The position numbers and the translations under genes were made by a program. Source: Bacillota bacterium (GTDB taxonomy: Bacteria; Bacillota; UBA4882; UBA8346). From it: a stretch of DNA of 11,947 bases. Under the pieces are notes generated by a model. It did no database searches. It had not been told where the DNA came from and saw only the letters and a program-made list of their open reading frames with translations. The DNA lies in assembly GCA_023415375.1 (NCBI GenBank), contig JAEZKW010000198.1, forward strand, positions 1 to 11,947, given 5' to 3'. Below, piece by piece: positions 6,398-11,947 of this stretch (the first letter of the stretch is position 1; every line of letters starts with the position of its first letter).

Positions 6398-7153
6398 GTG
6401 ATTTTTTTGATACAATTTCAAAATCCTAAAGGTTTTCTCGATAATGAAGACAAAGAGCTTCTTCAAGCACCGTGTCCTCCGGAATCTGATTTCACAACCC
6501 AGGATCCCTGGCGGATTCTGCGTATCCAAGGGGAAATCGTTGAAGGGTTCGATGCTCTTTCAAAAATCGGTCCAGCAGCGACCATTTTCGGTTCCGCTCG
6601 TTTCGGGGCGGATAATCCTTATTATCAGGCTACAATTAACATAGCGCAGCATTTATCGACCGCCGGTATGACCGTGATTTCGGGCGGGGGACCTGGAATT
6701 ATGGAAGCGGCAAATCAAGGCGCTTTCCAAATCCATGGAAATTCGGTTGGTTGTTGCATTCAGCTTCCCCACGAACAGGCCCCTAATCCTTATCAAACAA
6801 TTGCCTTAAAATTCCGCTACTTTTTTGTCCGGAAATTAATGTTTATCAAATATTCAGTGGCATTCATCATTATGCCCGGCGGTTTTGGCACAATGGATGA
6901 GCTTTTTGAAGCCTTAACCTTGGTCCAAACCGATAAGATAGACCATTTTCCAATCGTACTTTATGGTTCTTCATACTGGAAAGGTCTACTGGCCTGGATG
7001 AAAGAGCAAATGCTACCGGCAGGCAGCATTAGTCCGGAAGATTTAAAGTTAGTGCAATTGGTAGATGATCCGAGTGAGGCGGCCAGAATTATCATTGAGA
7101 ACAGCATTGAACATGGTTTTTTAAAAAATCCCGACCAAAAAAATAAGTTTTAG
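6398..7153 (+). CDS. LOG-family (TIGR00730-type) nucleotide 5'-monophosphate phosphoribohydrolase
   Basis: 251 residues from GTG 6398. A TTG at 6407 is an alternative, with GGTGAT (6397-6402) just upstream acting as a partial Shine-Dalgarno; an in-frame stop at 6368 rules out a longer form. A Rossmann-like fold is shown by SGGGPGIMEAANQGA at 95-109 and by the family signature PGGFGTMDE at 160-168, with Glu168 and Arg145 as the expected catalytic residues. The segment from FVRKLMFIKYSVAF to EALTLVQT is the typical core of the long bacterial subgroup with an N-terminal extension. Cytosolic enzymes of this family cleave the N-glycosidic bond of AMP or cytokinin nucleotides to release the base and ribose 5-phosphate. 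Many bacterial members are annotated as lysine decarboxylases in error. The gene is divergent from SASP and its stop overlaps the patatin stop by 4 bases. The true bacterial substrate is unknown. Confidence 0.88.
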   Translation: MIFLIQFQNPKGFLDNEDKELLQAPCPPESDFTTQDPWRILRIQGEIVEGFDALSKIGPAATIFGSARFGADNPYYQATINIAQHLSTAGMTVISGGGPGIMEAANQGAFQIHGNSVGCCIQLPHEQAPNPYQTIALKFRYFFVRKLMFIKYSVAFIIMPGGFGTMDELFEALTLVQTDKIDHFPIVLYGSSYWKGLLAWMKEQMLPAGSISPEDLKLVQLVDDPSEAARIIIENSIEHGFLKNPDQKNKF

Positions 7154-8226
7154 CTTACGCTGAAGACTTTCATTTTAGAATTACGGGTCGGTGACCTTCC
7201 AGTCAGTTGCATACATAACTCATCAAGTCTCCTATCGTTTTCCTGAATTAATTTCTCGCCTAATAATTTATACATATGAATTTGGTTCGGGTTCGTGGCG
7301 TCCATCCGATCATTATCTTTATCCAAGCGTGCTTGAAAGCGATAGTAACGGGTTACGCCATTTTCAGAGGGAGGCAGCAATCTCCGTAATTGATAATCTA
7401 CAGTGTCGCTTACCCCATCAAATACCACATCCAGAATTGGCTGAGCCCACCGAATCCCCCAATGCCTTATTTTGACATACGGTAGTGGGCGGGAAAATTC
7501 ACCTGTTCCTAGTGATAAGAGAAGGATATCGTCATTATTTTCACAAAAAAGCCGGTTTCTACCGGCGTCGGAATTTTTTCGGGTTTGACGATCACGGGCA
7601 CGCGCATTCGCTATTGCTTCAGCATACGCGCACATAGCAGGATTATTAGCAAATACTCCGCCATCAATCAGACTGCAATAATCAACCACTGTTTGGGTTT
7701 TAACTTTCGCAGGCGAAAAATAGGTAGGTGCGGCAGAAGTAGCGCGAGCCACATCCCGCATCAGAAAATCAGCTTCCGGATGATTGACATTTCTCGCTTT
7801 AGTACTTTTAAAAAACCAAGAATCGCGATTTTCCGTATCGTAAGCTGTAATCAATACTTCGGTCAGCGCTTCTTTAAGGTGGGTGTTCCCAAAATATTTA
7901 CCCAAAATGCTTTCAATACCACGCGCGGGGTATTTTTCCCGAAGAATAAATCCTAGCGCCAGCAACCTATGGCTCAATGAACGATAAAAAATCGCCTTCC
8001 CTTCCTTTTGATAAAGTTCAATCATATCACCGGCGCTGTATTGGGGTTTGCCCTGACCATCCGGCTTGGTTAAACCCAAAGCCAAAATACCCCCGGTTGA
8101 GGTGCCCGCTATCAGTTGAAAAATTTCCGCAATTGGCCTTTTGGTTCTTTTTTCAATTTCAGAAAGGACCATCGCCGGGATAATCCCCCGGATTCCTCCG
8201 CCATCGATGGATAAAACTTTAATCAT
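7150..8226 (-). CDS. Patatin-like phospholipase (lipid acyl hydrolase)
   Basis: 358 residues from ATG 8226, preceded by GGAGGTG 5 bases upstream. The patatin catalytic parts are complete: oxyanion loop DGGGIRG at 8-14, nucleophile elbow GTSTG at 41-45 (Ser43) and the dyad Asp188 in IDGGVFANNPA. The ATSAAPTYFSP segment at 162-172 is also typical of the family. There is no signal peptide, so the enzyme should be cytosolic or membrane-peripheral. Patatins use a Ser-Asp dyad to release fatty acids from glycerolipids; some act as effectors in antiphage systems (CapV), but no cyclase gene is adjacent. The tail (residues 340-358) is polar and basic. It converges on the LOG gene and is separated from Tex upstream by 515 bases, so it is probably transcribed alone; I could not identify a clear promoter. 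Confidence 0.88.
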   Translation of the reverse strand: MIKVLSIDGGGIRGIIPAMVLSEIEKRTKRPIAEIFQLIAGTSTGGILALGLTKPDGQGKPQYSAGDMIELYQKEGKAIFYRSLSHRLLALGFILREKYPARGIESILGKYFGNTHLKEALTEVLITAYDTENRDSWFFKSTKARNVNHPEADFLMRDVARATSAAPTYFSPAKVKTQTVVDYCSLIDGGVFANNPAMCAYAEAIANARARDRQTRKNSDAGRNRLFCENNDDILLLSLGTGEFSRPLPYVKIRHWGIRWAQPILDVVFDGVSDTVDYQLRRLLPPSENGVTRYYRFQARLDKDNDRMDATNPNQIHMYKLLGEKLIQENDRRLDELCMQLTGRSPTRNSKMKVFSVS

Positions 8227-8428
8227 CGATACACCTCCATCATTAATTCTGATTGCAAGGTCTAAATTTTTATCCAGGGAGTAACAACATATTTATGAAA
8301 GACTTTTTATCTAATAATTTGTGAAAGCATTGAATGTAGAAGATATCGGGGTCAAACATTGCAGTATGGTGATATATATGAATCGGTTTCGGAATTTAGC
8401 CTAATTTTGAAATAGAAAAAATTTCCAC

Positions 8429-8452
8429 ATGCGCAATGATCATATTGCGTAT
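8429..8452. promoter_or_regulatory. Operator-like dyad
   Basis: ATGCGCAAT and ATTGCGTAT flank a 6-base spacer, GATCAT. The arms pair over 9 bases with one mismatch. It lies about 200 bases upstream of the patatin start. A protein-binding site is possible; no regulator is identified. Confidence 0.3.
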
Positions 8453-8582
8453 CTTAATGGGTTGCAAATTTTGGGGATTTTTAAATCAAAAATTTAAATT
8501 ACTCATTCAGGGATTTAATTTAAGAAAGGTAGGTATTGAAGTATAGATGAATCGCTTATTGGATTATCAGGAATTGATACTT

Positions 8583-8693
8583 TTTATCCTATCCTGACAG
8601 GAATTCACCAGGTCATTATCTCTTTAAGGCATTTATATTTTATTCCTTAAAAGGCAATACCAGCTGATCAATTCCTGATCGGGATAGGATAAA
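8583..8693. repeat. Long imperfect inverted repeat (47/49-base arms, 15-base loop)
   Basis: The left arm 8583-8629 starts TTTATCCTATCCTGACAGGA, and the reverse complement of the right arm 8645-8693 starts TTTATCCTATCCCGATCAGG. The outer 23 bases are nearly identical, with one substitution and one inserted base. The inner part is looser, and TTTAAGG closes next to the loop (8630-8644). A further copy of CAGGAATT at 8568-8575 lies just outside the left arm. It could be a MITE-like element, a structured RNA or a replication/transcription pause hairpin. No transposase and no clear target duplication are visible. Confidence 0.75.
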
Positions 8694-8741
8694 TTAGCTG
8701 AAATCGAATTTTGTATTATTCAGCAAAAATATCAAGATTTT

Positions 8742-11090
8742 TTATTTTACCTTGAATCCTGCCTTCAAAAAGCTATCCCGCAACGAATTTGTTGTAATAT
8801 CTTTATTCTCCAGCGGCGGCTTTTTGGGAACATTACTTCGTCCGGCCCGCCCTTTGGTCTCAGTTCCCGCCATGGCCGGATTCTGAGGCACATCTTCACT
8901 GGATTCTTTCTTCATTGAAAGAGCAATTCTTTTTCGTACCAAATCGACTTCTTTGACCCGGACTTCTACAATATCGCCCACAGCCACCACATCATTGGGA
9001 TTTTTCACATATTTATCGGATAGTTCAGAAATATGAACGAGTCCGTCCTGTTTAACACCAATATCCACAAACGCTCCAAAATCAATCACATTTCGAACAG
9101 TCCCGGTTAGCATCATTCCTGGTTTTAAGTCTTCCATCGTTAAAACATCATTCCGGAAAATCGGTTTCGGCAAATCCTCACGAGGATCCCGCCCAGGCTT
9201 AGCCAGCGCCTCTACGATGTCTTTCAAAGTTGGTTTTCCAACTTCCAGCTCCACTGCAGTCTTATCAATATTTACTTCCTGTAATTTCAGTTTCAGTAAT
9301 GCCAGCCGATCTTTATCGCGAATATCTTCGGGAGCAAAGCCCAGTTTTTTAAGGAGATTACGGGCTATCTCATAAGATTCAGGATGAACTGCAGTTGCAT
9401 CCAGAGGTTCTTCCCCATCCCCAATTTTTAAAAACCCGGCCGCTTGAATGAAAGCTTGTTCTCCCAACCGTTTGACTTTTTTTAATTGGGCCCGGCTTTT
9501 AAATTTGCCGTTTTCATCGCGGAAAGCAATTACATTCTTGGCCACTGCCGGTTGTAAGCCGGCTACATACTGGAGCAGCGCCGGAGATGCGGTGTTTAGG
9601 TCCACTCCCACATAGTTAACGCAAGACTCTACGACCCCGCCTAAAGTCTCCCCCAATTTCTTTTGATCAACATCATGCTGATAGAGACCGACACCAATGG
9701 ATTTGGGATCAATTTTGACGAGTTCAGCTAAAGGATCTTGAATCCGGCGGGCAATTGAAATGGCGCCACGGATTGAAACATCGAGATCCGGAAACTCCTC
9801 TTTGGCTAGTTTCGAAGCGGAGTACACTGAAGCCCCAGCCTCACTCACAATACAATATGCTGTTTTGGTGGCACCCAGCCTATGGATTAACTCCGCTACT
9901 AACGTTTCAGATTCCCGGGAGGCTGTCCCATTGCCAATCGATATTAAAGATATCTGATACTTCTCTACCAACTTTTGCAATACTTCCAAGGTTTCTTCCC
10001 ATCGATTAACCGGTGGATGAGGGTAAATTGTCCCCGTTGCCAGTAATTTACCGGTTTCATCTACAACTGCCAACTTGCATCCGGTGCGGTATCCGGGGTC
10101 AATTCCCATCACCCGTAGTCCGTTTACCGGCGGTTGTAGAATCAAATTGCGCAAATTGAGGCCGAACATCTTAATAGCGTGTTCCTCGGCAGTTTCAGTA
10201 ATTGCCGCCCTTAATTCCCGCTCCAATGAAGGAAATAGCAGACGCTTGTAACCGTCGCCGACAGCTTCTCCCAACTGGGCAGTAAAGAGAGATTTGGGGT
10301 TGGTAATGATCAATCCTGTCAATTTATTCAAAGCGGTCTCGTGATCCCCTTCGAGAATCACTTTCAAAGCTTCTTCTTTTTCACCGCGATTTAAAGCCAA
10401 TATCCGATGGGGAGGAATTTTTTTCAATGGTTCTTTAAACTCGGCATACATCCTATATTCATCAAGTTCCGCGGCTTCCTCGTTCTTTTTACTACCCTTC
10501 TTCGCCTCTTTGGCCTCAGAAACAATGAAAGCCTCCACCCATAAAAATTCACGAAGGACCTTGCGGTAATCGGGATCATCGGAAACTTTTTCGGCAATAA
10601 TATCTCGGGCACCCGCCAAAGCATCCTCTGCAGTTTCTACTCCTGCTTCTTTGTTGATAAACGGCGCCACCAATTCATCAATACTCCCGGATTCAAGTTG
10701 TTGACCCCAAATAAGATCGGCTAAGGGTTCGAGGCCTCTTTCCTTGGCAATCATGGCCCGGGTCCGTTTCTTTTGTTTATAGGGCCGGTAGAGATCTTCT
10801 ACTTCTTGAAGCTTGGTTGCTTCCATAATCGATTGAGCCAACTCCGGTGTTAATTTGCCCTGTTCCTCAATAGATTTTAAAACTTCTCCTTTTCGGGCTT
10901 CTAGATTGCGTAAGTAATTTAAACGCTCTTCGATATCCCGTAATTTTTCTTCATCAAGTTCACCGGTTGCTTCTTTCCGATAACGGGCGATAAAAGGAAT
11001 GGTATTCCCATCATCCAGCAATTTGACGGTATTTTCAATTTGACGTGGCGTTATTTTTAGTTCTGCAGCAATGACTTTGATTAAATCCAT
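8742..11090 (-). CDS. tex: Tex-type RNA-binding transcription accessory protein
   Basis: 782 residues, the usual length for the family. Residues 1-320 are the helical N-terminal Tex region (PFIARYRKEATGELDEEKL at 32-50 and LYRPYKQKKRTRA at 100-112 are signature stretches). A YqgF/RNase H-like domain spans about 325-455 (VMGIDPGYRTGCKL). Helix-hairpin-helix motifs occupy about 460-556 (GVGLYQHDVDQKKL, VKRLGEQAFIQAAGFLKI). A C-terminal S1 domain lies at 656-727 (GTVRNVIDFGAFVDIGVK, DGLVHISEL). The tail (728-782) is polar and low in order. Tex binds RNA/ssDNA, associates with RNA polymerase and influences transcription in many bacteria. The ATG at 11090 follows AAAGGAG by about 11 bases, a somewhat long spacing. 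A sigma-A-type promoter with TATAAT lies just upstream, and a terminator separates it from the division gene, so it is probably monocistronic. Confidence 0.95.
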   Translation of the reverse strand: MDLIKVIAAELKITPRQIENTVKLLDDGNTIPFIARYRKEATGELDEEKLRDIEERLNYLRNLEARKGEVLKSIEEQGKLTPELAQSIMEATKLQEVEDLYRPYKQKKRTRAMIAKERGLEPLADLIWGQQLESGSIDELVAPFINKEAGVETAEDALAGARDIIAEKVSDDPDYRKVLREFLWVEAFIVSEAKEAKKGSKKNEEAAELDEYRMYAEFKEPLKKIPPHRILALNRGEKEEALKVILEGDHETALNKLTGLIITNPKSLFTAQLGEAVGDGYKRLLFPSLERELRAAITETAEEHAIKMFGLNLRNLILQPPVNGLRVMGIDPGYRTGCKLAVVDETGKLLATGTIYPHPPVNRWEETLEVLQKLVEKYQISLISIGNGTASRESETLVAELIHRLGATKTAYCIVSEAGASVYSASKLAKEEFPDLDVSIRGAISIARRIQDPLAELVKIDPKSIGVGLYQHDVDQKKLGETLGGVVESCVNYVGVDLNTASPALLQYVAGLQPAVAKNVIAFRDENGKFKSRAQLKKVKRLGEQAFIQAAGFLKIGDGEEPLDATAVHPESYEIARNLLKKLGFAPEDIRDKDRLALLKLKLQEVNIDKTAVELEVGKPTLKDIVEALAKPGRDPREDLPKPIFRNDVLTMEDLKPGMMLTGTVRNVIDFGAFVDIGVKQDGLVHISELSDKYVKNPNDVVAVGDIVEVRVKEVDLVRKRIALSMKKESSEDVPQNPAMAGTETKGRAGRSNVPKKPPLENKDITTNSLRDSFLKAGFKVK

Positions 11091-11125
11091 TTTTTATAAA
11101 ACTCCTTTGAAATGTTCTGAAACAA

Positions 11126-11155
11126 ATTATACCAAAAGCAACTTAGAATTGACAG
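11126..11155 (-). promoter_or_regulatory. Housekeeping promoter of tex
   Basis: On the minus strand a perfect TATAAT (11126-11131) follows CTGTCA (11150-11155, four of six matches to TTGACA) by 18 bases. Start of transcription would be near 11119, about 30 bases ahead of the tex ATG. Confidence 0.6.
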
Positions 11156-11161
11156 TTCTAA
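11143..11161. promoter_or_regulatory. Dyad over the tex -35 element
   Basis: TTAGAATTGACAGTTCTAA has 6-base arms (TTAGAA/TTCTAA) around a 7-base centre and covers the -35 element of the tex promoter. A repressor or activator could bind here; the motif matches no operator I recognise and could be chance in AT-rich DNA. Confidence 0.3.
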
Positions 11162-11175
11162 ATTGTCCATGCAAC

Positions 11176-11215
11176 ACAAAAAATTGCTGTTCAAAAACGA
11201 ACGCAATTTTTTTGT
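11176..11215 (-). terminator. Intrinsic terminator after the DivIC-like gene
   Basis: On the minus strand the stem AAAAAATTGC then GTTC pairs with GAAC, a single bulged A, and GCAATTTTTT around the loop GTTTTT. The A-tract before and T-tract after make it work on both strands. It lies about 90 bases past the division gene stop and upstream of the tex promoter, so it should insulate the two. Confidence 0.7.
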
Positions 11216-11249
11216 TTTTGATTTACCGCATTCAATTTACTTTGCACTA

Positions 11250-11275
11250 ACCTATATACATAACCTATGTACAGA
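11250..11275. repeat. Two-copy 13-base tandem repeat
   Basis: ACCTATATACATA is followed directly by ACCTATGTACAGA, identical at 11 of 13 positions. The junction also forms a small dyad (TACATA/TATGTA). It lies between the DivIC-like stop and its terminator. Function unknown. Confidence 0.5.
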
Positions 11276-11301
11276 ATATTGGTATTAAATTTTCTATAAT
11301 T

Positions 11302-11748
11302 TTAGTTTTTGACTGCTGTTTTTTTCTTGGCGCCGTTTTTCTTGACAAATAGTTCATCATCTGGTAGGCCTTCAGCGACGACCATTTGAGACTCCTCCGA
11401 CTTAACAAGTCCAATTTCATGGGCTCTTTCTTCAACATAAGACAGCGTTTTCATGTAATCACGTTTTTTTCGAATCGCACCTAGTTGTTTTTGCATCGTC
11501 GTATACTGACTTTTTAACTGATGAATCTCACTGGTGCTGGCAATATAATAATAAATTCCTTCAACCAAAGGAATAATTGTGATTTTTAATCCTGCAAATA
11601 GAACCAATCCCCATAACACAAAGGGCCATATCGAGCGTGGCCGAAAATGCCACTTCTTACTTACTTTTTTAACATTATTGATCGGAACATTTTTTGGACT
11701 CTTATTAACCCGATTATCGTGATCCAAAAAGGTTCTCGTCCTTTCCAT
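11302..11748 (-). CDS. DivIC/FtsB-family septum formation initiator
   Basis: 148 residues. The ATG at 11748 lies 8 bases after AGGAG; another ATG 4 bases upstream is out of frame. A basic cytoplasmic N-terminus (1-38) precedes one membrane segment at about 40-58 (IWPFVLWGLVLFAGLKITI). A coiled coil follows at about 72-98 and then the family's conserved C-terminal motif, YVEERAHEIGLVKSEESQMV at 104-123. The tail is Lys-rich. DivIC/FtsB proteins are bitopic divisome components that pair with FtsL and DivIB/FtsQ outside the membrane; in Firmicutes DivIC is required for septation and also in sporulation. The gene sits 16 bases after the HTH gene and probably shares its transcript. The N-terminal tail is longer than in Escherichia coli FtsB and closer to DivIC. 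Confidence 0.82.
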   Translation of the reverse strand: MERTRTFLDHDNRVNKSPKNVPINNVKKVSKKWHFRPRSIWPFVLWGLVLFAGLKITIIPLVEGIYYYIASTSEIHQLKSQYTTMQKQLGAIRKKRDYMKTLSYVEERAHEIGLVKSEESQMVVAEGLPDDELFVKKNGAKKKTAVKN

Positions 11749-11764
11749 TCATTATTCTCCTTTA

Positions 11765-11947
11765 TTATCCCTCATCATCGGCTCCCGATATCCCCAAAGC
11801 AGTTCCGGGTAGAACAATGACCACTTCATAGCCCTTTGCTTTGGCACGGTTATATAAAGTCGCCACCGAACTCTGAGTGATTCCCAGCTTCTTAGCAATA
11901 TTATCGGCGGTTTCTCCCATTTCCTTTAAGACGACAACCTGGCGTTC
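11765..11947 (-). CDS. C-terminal part of a helix-turn-helix protein (5' end beyond right edge)
   Basis: 60 codons and a TAA stop (11765-11767) are visible, and the frame is open to the edge. Residues 1-36 of the visible part form a tri-helical HTH: RQVVVLKEMGETADNIA, then KKLGITQSSVATLYNRAKAK. The pattern resembles sigma-70 region 4, LuxR and Tfx-type DNA-binding domains. A short beta-like segment (YEVVIVLPG) and an acidic end (GADDEG) follow. It is 16 bases upstream of the DivIC-like gene, so the two are likely one operon. What the regulator controls cannot be told; the missing N-terminus would decide its family. Confidence 0.6.
   Translation of the reverse strand, partial: ERQVVVLKEMGETADNIAKKLGITQSSVATLYNRAKAKGYEVVIVLPGTALGISGADDEG

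Larger units (their letters stand above)
8227..8741. other. Non-coding AT-rich spacer between patatin and Tex (515 bases)
   Basis: Both strands are broken by frequent stops, and the longest starts I found encode about 15 residues without good ribosome-binding sites. The spacer contains the dyad at 8429-8452, an AT-rich palindrome near 8481-8499 (TTTAAAT/ATTTAAA) and the large inverted repeat at 8583-8693. A 6-bp stem (GCTGAA/TTCAGC, 8697-8724) lies just after the Tex stop but has no T-run behind it on the Tex strand. It must also hold the patatin promoter; TTGACC on the minus strand (about 8349-8354) is a -35-like sequence without a properly spaced -10. Confidence 0.6.

Noticed and set aside
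7585..7956. 123-codon plus-strand ORF inside patatin
   Set aside because: Antisense to the patatin catalytic region; no start signals.
7150..8226. Patatin as a CBASS (CapV-type) antiphage effector
   Set aside because: No CD-NTase, HORMA/TRIP13 or Cap2/Cap3-like gene is adjacent; the neighbours are LOG and Tex.
8697..8724. Intrinsic terminator for tex at the GCTGAA/TTCAGC stem
   Set aside because: The stem is only 6 bp with a 16-base loop, and no T-run follows on the tex strand.
1..11947. CRISPR array, tRNA, rRNA or insertion sequence
   Set aside because: No regularly spaced repeats, no tRNA-like cloverleaf and no transposase-like reading frame were found.

Overview
The window looks like chromosomal DNA from a spore-forming bacterium of the Firmicutes (Bacillota) type that probably also has an outer membrane. 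Two genes drive that reading. Positions 6068-6280 encode an alpha/beta-type small acid-soluble spore protein (SASP). Positions 1-3943 encode most of a very large TamB/AsmA-like protein, a family tied to lipid transport to the outer membrane. Diderm spore-formers such as Negativicutes, Halanaerobiales and the Limnochordia/Hydrogenispora group combine these traits; which group this is cannot be settled from the sequence alone.

Layout, left to right. The left third is a minus-strand pair: a secreted protein with an S55 (SpoIVB-type) peptidase domain (3979-5634), then, 35 bases downstream, the TamB-like protein, which runs open to the left edge. A gene-poor stretch (5640-6067) follows, with a candidate promoter and two possible micro-ORFs. 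Next come the minus-strand SASP gene and, divergent from it, a LOG-family nucleotide phosphoribohydrolase (6398-7153, plus). The LOG gene converges on a patatin-like phospholipase (7150-8226, minus), and their stop codons overlap by 4 bases. A 515-base non-coding spacer (8227-8741) carries a long imperfect inverted repeat. Then come the large Tex-type RNA-binding protein (8742-11090, minus), a 211-base spacer with a good promoter and a clear hairpin terminator, a DivIC/FtsB-like division protein (11302-11748, minus), and the C-terminal end of a helix-turn-helix protein running off the right edge.

How the genes relate. The S55 protein and the TamB-like protein form the only obvious envelope module and are probably co-transcribed. 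DivIC and the HTH protein are also likely one operon, closed by the terminator at 11176-11215. Tex has its own promoter. SASP, LOG and patatin appear to be single genes.

The most interesting points are the pairing of an S55 domain with a TamB-like gene, the Ser-before-His order of that S55 domain compared with SpoIVB, ten repeats of about 103 residues in the TamB-like protein, a hairpin that overlaps the SASP ribosome-binding site, and the long palindrome at 8583-8693. No complete new defence or mobile system is visible.
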